Source of the DNA: Phil1 sp964600045
GTDB taxonomy: Bacteria; Bacillota; Clostridia; Christensenellales; CAG-138
Length of the DNA stretch: 35,361 nucleotides
Direction of reading: 5' to 3'
Assembly (NCBI GenBank): GCA_964600045.1
Contig: CAZRHS010000013.1
Span: forward strand, 1-35,361
Part shown: one piece after another, positions 8,063 through 15,814 of the stretch
Position numbering within the stretch: the first letter of the stretch is position 1
Layout of the letters: each line of letters opens with the position of its first letter
Position numbers and translations under genes: made by a program
The notes under the pieces: generated by a model
What the model was told of the DNA's origin: nothing
What the model saw: the letters and a program-made list of their open reading frames with translations, nothing else
Databases searched by the model: none

Positions 8063-10285
8063 ATGAGCGATTACAAACTGGACCCAAACGATAACATTAA
8101 CGTATCCGAAATACTGAAGGATCTTGAAAACTATCATCCCCGCCGCCACGGCTGGACCTGGCGCACCCCCGCGCCCGATCTTAAGCTTGGCCAGTTCACT
8201 TATGAGGACTGCTCCGAGCCGCTTAAGTCAAGCGTACCCCTGCCCCCGGCGCATTACTTTGGTGATATAGACCCTCAGCCCCTGCCCACCATTACCACGG
8301 AAATAGCTTCCGGCCGTTTTGAGGACGATATCCGCCGCATGAGGCTTGCCGCGCACCACGGCGCCGACCATATAATGGTTATCCGTACCGCCGGTCAGAG
8401 CCACTTTGACGGCCTTATAGAGGGCACTCCTCAGGGCATGGGCGGCATTCCCGTAACCCGTAAGCAGGTTCGCGCCCAGCGCAAGGCCCTCGACATGATA
8501 GAGGACGAGGTTGGCCGCCCCATTAACTACCATAGCTATGTTTCCGGCGTTGCCGGCCCGGATATTGCCGTTATGTTCGCGGAAGAAGGCGTGAACGGCG
8601 TTCATCAGGACCCGCAGTACAACGTTATTTACAGAAACATAAACATGATCCGCAGCTTTGTGGATGCCTGCGAGAGCAAAAAGCTTATCGCCTGGGCAGG
8701 ACAGGCGCAGATAGACGGCGCGCATAACGCCAACGCTACCGCCCGCGATGCCTGGAAGGTTATGCCGGAGCTTATGGTGCAGCATGCCATAAACGCCATT
8801 TTCTCCGCCAAGGTGGGCGTGGATAAGAAGAACATCTGCCTTTCCACCGTTCCCCCCACGGCTACCCCCGCGCCCTGCATACACATTGACCTGCCCTACG
8901 CCGTTGCGCTTCGCGATCTTTTCCACGAATACCGCATGCGCGCGCAGATGAACACCAAGTATATCGAGTCCTCCACCCGTGAGGCAACCGTTACCCACGT
9001 GCTGAACATGATTATATCCAAGCTTACCAGCGCGGATATACAGTCCACCATCACCCCCGACGAGGGCCGCAACGTACCCTGGCACATCTATAATATAGAG
9101 GCCTGCGATACCGCAAAGCAGGCGCTTGTGGGCATGGACGGGCTTATGGAAATGGTTGAGCTGAAAAAGGACGGCTACCTGCGCGAAAAGGCTCGCGAGC
9201 TTAAGGAGCGCGCCGTTCTCTTCCTTGAAGAAATGGTCCAGATGGGCGGCTACTTCAACGCCGTTGAGGCCGGCATGTTCGTGGACAGCGGCATGTACCC
9301 TGAGCGCAACAACGACGGTATCGCCAGAAAGATAGACGGCGGCATAGGCGCCGGCACCATAGTAAAGCGCGAGGAGGACTACATGGCCCCCGTTACCGCT
9401 CACTACGGCTACAACAACATTGCCCAGTACGGCGCAACCAACCCCAGCGACCTTATAGGCGGCTGCACGCTTGAAAAGCCCGAAAAGATAGTGTTCATAG
9501 ACGAGCTTGACGAAGAGGACAACTGCAACGTGCGTATGGCAGAGGTTAAGGACTTCGCACAGCCCGGCGCAAAGCTTATCCGCCCCGAAATGGAGTGGCT
9601 GGCCGACGGCACCGTTATGCTTACCATGTTCTTCCCCGCCAACAAGCTTATAGCCGAGGCGGCCGCCATAGAGTGCTGCAAGCGCATGGGCCTTACGGAC
9701 GTGGAGGTTATTTCCAAGGAGATAATGCATCCCTCCGAAGGTACCCGCATAGAGGCAAAGGGCAAGGTTCCCTTCAGCATAGAAATCGACAAGCTGGTTC
9801 TGCCCAAGGAGCCTGATCTTATGAGCGATGATGAAATCCGCGCGGACATAGAGCGCAAGCCCATGAAGGTTGTTTGCGGCACGGTTGGCGAGGACGAGCA
9901 CAGCGTTGGCCTTAGGGAGATAATAGACATTAAGCATGGCGGCATAGAGAAATACGGCATAGAGGTGCACTACCTCGGCACCAGCGTACCGCCCGAAAAG
10001 CTTGTCAACGCGGCGGTTGAGCTGCATGCGGACGCCATGCTTGCCTCCACCATAATAAGCCACGACGACATACACTATAAGAACATTTCCAAGATTAACC
10101 GCATCGCTACCGAAATGGGCATACGCGACAAGGTTATATTCGTAGCCGGCGGCACTCAGGTTGCCTCCGCGCAGGCTCGCGCCAACGGCGCCGACGAGGG
10201 CTTCGGCCGCGGCAGCCACGGCAACCACGTTGCTACCTTCCTTGTGAAGAAGCGCTGGGAGCTTGAAAAAGAAGGAAAGATGTAA
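8063..10285 (+). CDS. oraE: D-ornithine 4,5-aminomutase, large subunit (OraE), B12- and PLP-dependent
   Basis: Catalytic subunit of D-ornithine 4,5-aminomutase, 740 residues. An N-terminal TIM-barrel region binds substrate and PLP, and a C-terminal Rossmann-like domain binds cobalamin. The base-off B12 motif DxHxxG is DEHSVG with ligand His613. Eleven residues on, Lys624 (IIDIKHGG) matches the spacing of the PLP-binding lysine known in the Clostridium sticklandii enzyme (His618/Lys629 there). Both key residues are therefore present and the enzyme should be active. AGGGAGG lies upstream of ATG 8063. It is the last recognisable gene of the operon. An ornithine racemase, needed to feed L-ornithine into this D-specific step, is not seen before the repeat/gap region that follows. 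Confidence 0.96.
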   Translation: MSDYKLDPNDNINVSEILKDLENYHPRRHGWTWRTPAPDLKLGQFTYEDCSEPLKSSVPLPPAHYFGDIDPQPLPTITTEIASGRFEDDIRRMRLAAHHGADHIMVIRTAGQSHFDGLIEGTPQGMGGIPVTRKQVRAQRKALDMIEDEVGRPINYHSYVSGVAGPDIAVMFAEEGVNGVHQDPQYNVIYRNINMIRSFVDACESKKLIAWAGQAQIDGAHNANATARDAWKVMPELMVQHAINAIFSAKVGVDKKNICLSTVPPTATPAPCIHIDLPYAVALRDLFHEYRMRAQMNTKYIESSTREATVTHVLNMIISKLTSADIQSTITPDEGRNVPWHIYNIEACDTAKQALVGMDGLMEMVELKKDGYLREKARELKERAVLFLEEMVQMGGYFNAVEAGMFVDSGMYPERNNDGIARKIDGGIGAGTIVKREEDYMAPVTAHYGYNNIAQYGATNPSDLIGGCTLEKPEKIVFIDELDEEDNCNVRMAEVKDFAQPGAKLIRPEMEWLADGTVMLTMFFPANKLIAEAAAIECCKRMGLTDVEVISKEIMHPSEGTRIEAKGKVPFSIEIDKLVLPKEPDLMSDDEIRADIERKPMKVVCGTVGEDEHSVGLREIIDIKHGGIEKYGIEVHYLGTSVPPEKLVNAAVELHADAMLASTIISHDDIHYKNISKINRIATEMGIRDKVIFVAGGTQVASAQARANGADEGFGRGSHGNHVATFLVKKRWELEKEGKM

Positions 10286-10300
10286 GCGCTGACGCTTTCA

Positions 10301-10325
10301 AAAAGACGGCCTTGTGCCGTCTTTT
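10301..10325 (+). terminator. Terminator of the ornithine operon (copy 1, cut by the gap)
   Basis: AAAAGACGGC (10301-10310) pairs with GCCGTCTTTT (10316-10325) around CTTGT. The T-run is cut by the N gap; copy 2 shows the complete form. It lies about 15 bases after the oraE stop. Confidence 0.8.
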
Positions 10326-10425
10326 NNNNNNNNNNNNNNNNNNNNNNNNNNNNNNNNNNNNNNNNNNNNNNNNNNNNNNNNNNNNNNNNNNNNNNNNNNN
10401 NNNNNNNNNNNNNNNNNNNNNNNNN
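10326..10425. other. Scaffold gap of exactly 100 N
   Basis: The run of 100 N is a typical placeholder, so the true length is unknown. Joining the bases on either side (CTTTT and TGAGTTT) exactly recreates the junction seen in repeat copy 2. The assembly therefore probably broke inside a tandem or dispersed repeat. Confidence 0.97.
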
Positions 10426-10552
10426 TGAGTTTACGGGTTTTCCTCTCGCTTGCGCTCCCGGGCGGAAAACCCGCAGGGAAGGAAAACCTTCGGTTTTCAT
10501 CCGTTCCGGCGCGCATGTCGCCGGAGCCGGATGGGAAGGCGCTGACGCTTTC

Positions 10553-10579
10553 AAAAAGACGGCCTTGTGCCGTCTTTTT
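10553..10579 (+). terminator. Terminator inside repeat copy 2
   Basis: GACGGC (10558-10563) pairs with GCCGTC (10569-10574), flanked by A5 and T5, making a symmetrical hairpin able to act on both strands. Confidence 0.75.
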
Positions 10580-10690
10580 GAGTTTACGGGTTTTCCTCTC
10601 GCTTGCGCTCCCGGGCGGAAAACCCGCAGGGAAAGAAAAGCTTCGCTTTTCATCCGTTCCGGCGCGCATGTCGCCGGAGCCGGATGGGAA

Positions 10691-10781
10691 TTAAGGGGCT
10701 GCGGCCCCTTAAAAACCCCAAAGGGGTGAGGGAGAGGTATATCATCAAAGTTTTGGCGGCTATGGCCGTCTTTTTATTTTT
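10691..10781 (+). terminator. GC-rich palindrome followed by a further terminator
   Basis: TTAAGGGGC (10691-10699) pairs with GCCCCTTAA (10704-10712), and AACCCC/GGGGT follows. Then GGCGGC (10755-10760) pairs with GCCGTC (10765-10770, one G-T wobble) before a T-rich run at 10771-10781. The last hairpin resembles the first hairpin of the tandem unit and may be a decayed copy. Confidence 0.6.
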
Positions 10782-10810
10782 GTCAAATACATAAATCCTC
10801 TGTGTATATG

Positions 10811-10839
10811 TTGCGCATTTTGCTTGATTGGGCTACAAT
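10811..10839 (+). promoter_or_regulatory. Promoter of the VanW-family gene
   Basis: TTGCGC (10811-10816), 17 bases, then TACAAT (10834-10839). Transcription would begin near 10846. That favours the ATG at 10882 over the in-frame ATG at 10855, which would leave almost no leader. Confidence 0.6.
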
Positions 10840-10881
10840 GTAATGTGATGTTTTATGCCTAAACAGGCAGAAAGAGGAAGA

Positions 10882-12696
10882 ATGGCAAACGATAAGTACT
10901 CCGGCAGCTACAACGCGGGACCGCAGCTGCCCTCATATATGAAAAAGCAGCAGGTGCAGGGCACAAATAGCACCGCTTCGCGCACCTCCGCATCGGGGAG
11001 CCGTGCGACGACAAGCGGCAGAACAAGCGCAACCAAGAGCGCATCCTCAACGCGCACGGTTAAAACCGCATCCCGCACGGCAAGCCGCACAAGCGCGAAG
11101 AGGTCATCATCGACCAAAACCGCGGCTAACCGCACCGCCGCCGCGCGCAGTTCAACCACGCGCACGAACGGCACGGCAAAGAAGAGAAACAAAAAGAAGA
11201 ACGCCCGCCGCCTTCTTAGATGGGTTGCGCTTATCGCTGGCGTGCTTGTTTGCGTTATCATAATAATTGCCATATCCAACAATAACGGCGCGGAGGCCGT
11301 TGCGGACATGGATAAGCTTATGCAGACAAGCAAGCGCTTTAAGGACGGCGTAAGGCTTATAGGCGTTGACGTTAGCGGCATGACGCCCGAGGAGGCCACC
11401 GGCCTTGTTAAGAACGCCGCCGAGAAAAAGCTTAAAACCGTTGCCATAACCGTAAGCAGCGGCGAAAACAGCTGGACGTTTGACTATGAGGCGCTCGGCA
11501 TGACGTACGACATTGCGGACGCGCTGGCGGACGGGCTTAACTTTGGCCGCGGAGCGGATGACGAAACGGTTGTTATAACCGGCGCGGGCGTTGGCGAATT
11601 TGACGCAAAGTATACCGCGGACCGCGAAAAGATAATGAGCGCGCTTGACGGCATAAGCGAAACCGTGAACACGGGGGCTACCGCCGCGTACGCCGAGCCC
11701 GTAACGGACTGGACGCAGGAGGAGCGCTTTATTTACCACGAGGGCACAGAGGGACAAACCCTTAATAAAGAGGCCACCGCGGACGCCATAGAGGCCGCCA
11801 TAAGCGCGGGCAATTTTGAAACCACCATAGAGGCCACGCTTAACGCCGTTCTGCCCGGCGGCACGATTGACGAGCTTAAGGCGAACACAACCTTTATCGC
11901 AAGCTACACCACCAAGTTCACCGCAAGGAAGGACGACGAGGTTAAGCAGAACAGAAAATATAATATTCAGAAGGCGGCGGACATTATAAACGGAAACGTT
12001 GTTCAGCCGGGCGAGGAATGGAGCTTTAACACCGTTGTAGGTCCCCGCACGTATGACCTTGGCTGGAAGGGCGCGAACGGCATAAGCGGCGGCAAGGAAT
12101 ACACAATTCAGGCCGGCGGCGGTATTTGCCAGGTATCAACAACCCTTTATAACGCGCTCCTTTGCGCCAATATGGAAATTGTTGATCGCCGCGCGCATAC
12201 CATCCCCTCGGACTATGTGCCCATTGGCCTTGACGCAACGGTTGATACCCGCGGCATAGACTTTGTTTGGAAAAACAATACCGAATCCCCTGTTTATATA
12301 TTCGCGCAGGTGGAAGCCGTTGAGGGCAGCTCCAGCCGCAACACGCTAACGGTTTATATTTACGGAGCCCCTCTGCCCGAGGGCGTAACCTATAAATCAA
12401 GAAACGAGATTACGGAAGAGCGTTCCCGCCTTGACGAGGCCATATACACAAACGATTCCTCAATCCCCACGGGCTATCAGCTTGTTAAGGTTCAGGGGCA
12501 TAAGTATTACGTTGCCGAGGCGTATCAGGACAAATACGTAAACGGCGAGCTGGTTGAAAGCAAGCTCCTTTATACCGATACTTATAAGGGAAATCCGCCG
12601 GAGGTATCCATAGGCACGGGCGCGCCGCTTGCGGCGGGGGAGAAGCCCGACGAAACCTGGGAGGCATACGGCACGGCTCTTAAGGACGCGAACTAA
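10882..12696 (+). CDS. VanW-family membrane-anchored envelope protein with a PG_binding_4-like domain
   Basis: A 604-residue protein of unknown biochemical role, probably in the cell envelope. About 110 N-terminal residues are Ser/Thr/Ala/Arg-rich low complexity, predicted cytoplasmic and strongly basic. A transmembrane helix follows (about 111-134, WVALIAGVLVCVIIIIAI). Outside it come a YoaR/PG_binding_4-type region starting RLIGVDVSGMTPEEA and a VanW domain with the hallmarks WSFNTVVGPRT, GGGICQVSTTLYNALL and RRAHTIPSDYVPIG. The C-terminal tail has no domain I recognise. GAGGA precedes ATG 10882; an in-frame ATG at 10855 would add nine residues. VanW is named after vancomycin clusters but is common in clostridia without them, and no other van gene is present, so resistance should not be inferred. 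Confidence 0.88.
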   Translation: MANDKYSGSYNAGPQLPSYMKKQQVQGTNSTASRTSASGSRATTSGRTSATKSASSTRTVKTASRTASRTSAKRSSSTKTAANRTAAARSSTTRTNGTAKKRNKKKNARRLLRWVALIAGVLVCVIIIIAISNNNGAEAVADMDKLMQTSKRFKDGVRLIGVDVSGMTPEEATGLVKNAAEKKLKTVAITVSSGENSWTFDYEALGMTYDIADALADGLNFGRGADDETVVITGAGVGEFDAKYTADREKIMSALDGISETVNTGATAAYAEPVTDWTQEERFIYHEGTEGQTLNKEATADAIEAAISAGNFETTIEATLNAVLPGGTIDELKANTTFIASYTTKFTARKDDEVKQNRKYNIQKAADIINGNVVQPGEEWSFNTVVGPRTYDLGWKGANGISGGKEYTIQAGGGICQVSTTLYNALLCANMEIVDRRAHTIPSDYVPIGLDATVDTRGIDFVWKNNTESPVYIFAQVEAVEGSSSRNTLTVYIYGAPLPEGVTYKSRNEITEERSRLDEAIYTNDSSIPTGYQLVKVQGHKYYVAEAYQDKYVNGELVESKLLYTDTYKGNPPEVSIGTGAPLAAGEKPDETWEAYGTALKDAN

Positions 12697-12715
12697 GGAA
12701 ACGAAGTGAAATTTT

Positions 12716-12766
12716 CCGCGGCGCAGGAAGCGTTTGCTTGACAAAAGTATACGCCGCGGGGATAAT
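12716..12766 (+). promoter_or_regulatory. Strong sigma-A promoter with flanking inverted repeat, SPFH gene
   Basis: TTGACA (12738-12743), 17 bases, GATAAT (12761-12766): the best promoter in the window. CCGCGGCG (12716-12723) and CGCCGCGG (12752-12759) form an 8-base inverted repeat. One arm lies upstream of the -35 and the other in the spacer next to the -10, as a repressor or looping site might. Confidence 0.8.
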
Positions 12767-12802
12767 TAATAGAAAAGAAATAAAAATCAGGAGGATAATA
12801 CT

Positions 12803-14140
12803 ATGGGCATAATCAAAGCTGCCGTAGGCGCCATTGGCGGCGCGCTGGCAGACAGCTGGCTTGAGGTAATCGAGTCCGCTTCCATGGGTGATAACACCGT
12901 ATTTACCCGCGGCGTCAAAGTCCGCAAGGGAGACAGCCGCAACCAGAACACCAAGGGCACCAGCGACACCGTTTCAAACGGCTCTATTATCCACGTTTAC
13001 GATAATCAGTTCATGATGCTTGTGGACGGCGGCAAGGTGGTTGACTACACTGCCGAGCCCGGCTACTTCAAGGTGGATAATTCTTCCACCCCCAGCCTTT
13101 TCAACGGCCAGTTCGGCGATTCCCTTAAGGAGACATTCAGCCGCATAAAGTACGGCGGAACTCCTTCAGCCAGCCAGAAGGTATTCTTCATCAACCTTCA
13201 GGAGATAAAGGGCATTAAGTTCGGCACCCGCAACCCCATAAACTACTTTGATAATTTCTATAATTCAGAGCTGTTCCTGCGCGCGCACGGCACCTATTCC
13301 ATAAAGGTTACCGAGCCGCTCAAGTTCTATGCCGAGGCTATTCCCCGCAACGCGGAAAGCGTAGACATAGCCGATATTAACGAGCAGTATCTTAACGAGT
13401 TCCTTGAGGCTCTGCAGGCCGCCATCAACCAGATGAGCGCGGACGGCACCCGCATAAGCTTTGTTGCCAGCAAGGCGCGCGAGCTTTCCAAATACATGGC
13501 AAACATTCTTGATGAGGAATGGAACCAGAACCGCGGCATGCAGATTCAGTCCGTAGGCATAGGCTCCATCTCTTATGACGAAGAGAGCCAGAAGCTTATC
13601 AATATGCGCAACCAGGGCGCTATGCTTTCCGATCCCAGCGTTCGCGAGGGCTATGTGCAGGGCGCTATGGCTCGCGGCGTGGAAGCCGCCGGCAGCAACA
13701 CCGCCGGTGCGGGCGCGGCCTTTATGGGCGTTGGCCTCGGCATGAATGCCTCCGGCAATATGGCGGGCGCGTTCTCCGCTTCCAATCAGCAGCAGATGAT
13801 GTATCAGCAGCAACAGCAAGCCCAGCAGCAGGCTCAGGCTCAGCAGCAGCCGGCACAGCAGGGCGGTTGGACCTGCACCTGCGGCGCCACCAACGGCGAC
13901 AATATGGCCTTCTGCCCCAACTGCGGCAGCAAGAAGCCCGCTCCCAAGCCCGCTGAAGAGGGCTGGACCTGCTCCTGCGGCTCCAAGAACGAAGCCAAGA
14001 TGGCCTTCTGCCCCAACTGCGGCAGCAAAAAGCCCGCCGAAGAAGCTCCCAAGGCTAAGAGTGCTTTCTGCCCCAACTGCGGCGCCAAGCTTTCCGAAGG
14101 CGCTAAGTTCTGCGTTGAGTGCGGCACCAAGCTCAGCTGA
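12803..14140 (+). CDS. SPFH-domain protein with three C-terminal zinc-ribbon units (YdjI-like)
   Basis: A 445-residue protein with an SPFH/band-7-like core over roughly residues 20-270, a Gly/Ala-rich stretch, and a Gln-rich linker (about 330-353). Three CxC/CPNCG zinc-ribbon units follow: GWTCTCGATNGDNMAFCPNC, a near-copy GWTCSCGSKNEAKMAFCPNC, and a final AFCPNCGAKL...FCVECG unit. It resembles Bacillus YdjI and the bacterial proteins annotated as virion core protein-like. YdjI helps bring the phage-shock protein PspA to the membrane; a similar stress or scaffold role is inferred here. There is no signal peptide, so it is likely cytoplasmic and membrane-associated. GGAGG at 12790-12794 precedes ATG 12803. 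It is a single-gene unit with its own promoter and terminator. Confidence 0.87.
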   Translation: MGIIKAAVGAIGGALADSWLEVIESASMGDNTVFTRGVKVRKGDSRNQNTKGTSDTVSNGSIIHVYDNQFMMLVDGGKVVDYTAEPGYFKVDNSSTPSLFNGQFGDSLKETFSRIKYGGTPSASQKVFFINLQEIKGIKFGTRNPINYFDNFYNSELFLRAHGTYSIKVTEPLKFYAEAIPRNAESVDIADINEQYLNEFLEALQAAINQMSADGTRISFVASKARELSKYMANILDEEWNQNRGMQIQSVGIGSISYDEESQKLINMRNQGAMLSDPSVREGYVQGAMARGVEAAGSNTAGAGAAFMGVGLGMNASGNMAGAFSASNQQQMMYQQQQQAQQQAQAQQQPAQQGGWTCTCGATNGDNMAFCPNCGSKKPAPKPAEEGWTCSCGSKNEAKMAFCPNCGSKKPAEEAPKAKSAFCPNCGAKLSEGAKFCVECGTKLS

Positions 14141-14157
14141 ATAAACGCTTGATTCTC

Positions 14158-14187
14158 AAGGGGGAACGGTACGCCGCTCCCCTTTTT
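14158..14187 (+). terminator. Terminator of the SPFH gene
   Basis: AAGGGG (14158-14163) pairs with CCCCTT, with CGG/CCG inside, and a T5 run follows. It ends the SPFH transcript 18 bases after its stop. Confidence 0.85.
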
Positions 14188-14221
14188 GCTTGCCAATTTT
14201 ACAATATAGCGAAAAAAGTTC

Positions 14222-14250
14222 TTTACAAACCGAACCTGTTACGGTATAAT
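14222..14250 (+). promoter_or_regulatory. Promoter of tRNA-Ala
   Basis: TTTACA (14222-14227), 17 bases, TATAAT (14245-14250). The expected start near 14257 is about 28 bases before the mature tRNA. No other promoter is evident before brnQ. Confidence 0.8.
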
Positions 14251-14284
14251 ACATCTTGCGCAATGAAAAGCGCGCAGCATTCCC

Positions 14285-14361
14285 GGGGCTTTAGCGAAGT
14301 TGGCTATCGCGCTACACTGGCAGTGTAGAGATCACCGGTTCGAATCCGGTAAGCTCCACCA
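14285..14361 (+). tRNA. tRNA-Ala (anticodon GGC)
   Basis: A full 77-base cloverleaf with encoded CCA. Acceptor GGGGCTT pairs with AAGCTCC, including the G3-U70 wobble that marks alanine tRNAs. The D-stem is GCGA/TCGC, the anticodon stem CTACA/TGTAG with loop CTGGCAG (anticodon GGC at 14318-14320), and the T-arm ACCGG-TTCGAAT-CCGGT. The discriminator base is A. Confidence 0.95.
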
Positions 14362-14364
14362 TTC

Positions 14365-14394
14365 AAGGCCCATGTAAAAACATGGGCCTTTTTT
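14365..14394 (+). terminator. Terminator after tRNA-Ala, before brnQ
   Basis: AAGGCCCATG (14365-14374) pairs perfectly with CATGGGCCTT (14381-14390) around TAAAAA, ending in a T-run. The brnQ start is only 38 bases further on. Confidence 0.9.
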
Positions 14395-14432
14395 ATGCCC
14401 ATTACCATTATATCCAAGGAGAAGCAACACAA

Positions 14433-15743
14433 ATGAAATTGAGCAAGCGGAACATGCTTACGGTCAGCTTTATGCTGTTTTCCCTGTTCTTTGGCGCGGG
14501 AAACCTTATATTCCCGCCTTTTTTGGGCCAAAACGCGGGTACTAACACCCCTGCGGCACTTATAGGCTTTATTATTACGGCCGTTGTGCTGCCGGTTCTC
14601 GGCGTTATAGTCGTTGCCCGCTTCGATGGGCCGGATAAGCTGGGTGCGCGCGTGGGCAGGCGCTTCGGCATTGTTTTCGCGGCTCTTATCTGCCTTTCAA
14701 TAGGCCCGGGCCTGGGCATTCCCCGCGCGGCATCAGTTCCCTTTGAAATGGCCGTTGCTCCCTATCTTCCGGAGGGCGCGAACACAACCGTTTGGATGCT
14801 TGTGTATTCGCTTGTGTTCTTCGCGGTTGCCCTTTGGCTTTGCATGACGCCTGCCAAGCTTGTTAAGCGCATAGGCAACGTGCTTACGCCCATTCTTCTC
14901 GTGCTTATAGTTTTCCTTTTCGCCTGCTTTGTTATAAAGGGGCAGGTAAACGTGGCCGCTCCGCAGGCGGATTACGCCGAAACCCCGTTCCTTAAGGGCT
15001 TTGCGGAAGGATACAACACAATGGATACAATAGCCGCGCTCAATTTCGGCATTGTTATAGCGACTACCCTTACAGCATTCGGCCTTAACGAAAAGAAGGT
15101 AATGATAAAGCACGCCGTGCTTTGCGGCATTGCCGCGGGCGCGATACTCGCCCTTGTTTACATTATGCTTACCTATATGGGTCAGGCCTCTTCCGGCGTT
15201 TACGCGATTCAGGAAAACGGCGCGTGGACGCTTAGGGAAATAGTGTATCAGCTTTTCGGTGAGCCGGGCGCGATACTGCTTGCCGCCATATTCACGCTTG
15301 CCTGCCTTACCACCTGCGTTGGCCTTATAAACAGCGTTTCGCAGTATTTCTCGGGCCTGTTCCCCAAGCTTGATTATAAAAAATGGGTATTTGTAATAAC
15401 CGGCTTCGCGTTCTTCGTGTGCAATCTGGGGCTTAATACAATTTTGAGCATTTCCGTGCCCATACTGAACGCAATCTATCCCGTTGCCATAGTGCTTATA
15501 ATACTGGGCCTTACGGACAACCTTTGGAAGAACAACCGCTTTGTTTATCCGCTTGTTGTGGGCGCAACCGCCGTTATAAGTGTTATACACTCCCTTGACC
15601 AGGCGGGTCTGCCGGAGTTCCTTGAAAAGGTTCTGCCGCTCTATGCCGAAGGCTACGGCTGGCTTATAGTCGCCGCCGCCGCGCTTATAATCGCCCTTGT
15701 GCTCGGGCTTGCGGGCAAGAAGAACAAAAAGGAAGAAAAGTAA
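14433..15743 (+). CDS. brnQ: Branched-chain amino acid transport system II carrier protein
   Basis: A polytopic inner-membrane carrier of 436 residues that takes up leucine, isoleucine and valine with Na+ or H+ (LIVCS family). It has about twelve hydrophobic segments. The N-terminal LFFGAGNLIFPPFLGQNAG is the LIVCS signature, and the tail GLAGKKNKKEEK is basic. AAGGAGAA at 14416-14423 supports ATG 14433; an upstream in-frame start at 14382 would overlap the terminator hairpin and is rejected. It sits alone after tRNA-Ala and its terminator. In this amino-acid-fermenting context it could supply Stickland-type donors, an inference. Confidence 0.93.
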   Translation: MKLSKRNMLTVSFMLFSLFFGAGNLIFPPFLGQNAGTNTPAALIGFIITAVVLPVLGVIVVARFDGPDKLGARVGRRFGIVFAALICLSIGPGLGIPRAASVPFEMAVAPYLPEGANTTVWMLVYSLVFFAVALWLCMTPAKLVKRIGNVLTPILLVLIVFLFACFVIKGQVNVAAPQADYAETPFLKGFAEGYNTMDTIAALNFGIVIATTLTAFGLNEKKVMIKHAVLCGIAAGAILALVYIMLTYMGQASSGVYAIQENGAWTLREIVYQLFGEPGAILLAAIFTLACLTTCVGLINSVSQYFSGLFPKLDYKKWVFVITGFAFFVCNLGLNTILSISVPILNAIYPVAIVLIILGLTDNLWKNNRFVYPLVVGATAVISVIHSLDQAGLPEFLEKVLPLYAEGYGWLIVAAAALIIALVLGLAGKKNKKEEK

Positions 15744-15757
15744 ATCCTTAAAAAAGC

Positions 15758-15792
15758 AATCGCTCCTCCGATAATTGGGGGAGCGATTTTTT
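15758..15792. terminator. Bidirectional terminator between brnQ and the convergent ATPase gene
   Basis: AATCGCTCCTCC (15758-15769) pairs with the GGGGGAGCGATT arm, with T6 on one side and A6 on the other, so it can end transcripts from both strands. Confidence 0.85.
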
Positions 15793-15814
15793 GATTGTCT
15801 GTAAATTTGCGCGC

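Larger units (their letters stand above)
10286..10690 (+). repeat. Tandem terminator-bearing repeat, two visible copies of about 152 bp, interrupted by the scaffold gap
   Basis: Copy 1 runs 10286-10325 and resumes after the N run at 10426-10538; copy 2 is 10539-10690. The copies are nearly identical. Each begins GCGCTGACGCTTTC and contains four inverted repeats: an intrinsic terminator (GACGGC/GCCGTC plus T5); GGGTTTTCC/GGAAAACCC; a short GAAAANC-TTC-GNTTTTC hairpin; and CATCCG/CGGATG enclosing CCGGCG/CGCCGG. In the short hairpin one base pair is C-G in copy 1 (10487/10493) and G-C in copy 2 (10640/10646), a compensatory change that keeps the stem. No protein gene is credible here; the frames open across it are hairpin sequence. 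Confidence 0.88.

Noticed and set aside
4852..10228. Very long open frames antisense to ord, ortB and oraE (up to about 660 codons)
   Set aside because: They mirror the codon bias of the sense genes, lack ribosome sites, have unnatural composition, and lie opposite well-recognised enzymes.
10156..10694. Open frames on both strands through the repeat and across the N run
   Set aside because: They translate hairpin repeats and unknown bases; the repeated peptide is a by-product of the duplicated DNA.
10882..12696. VanW as evidence of a vancomycin-resistance cluster
   Set aside because: No ligase, dehydrogenase, dipeptidase or two-component regulator is nearby, and VanW domains are common in sensitive clostridia.
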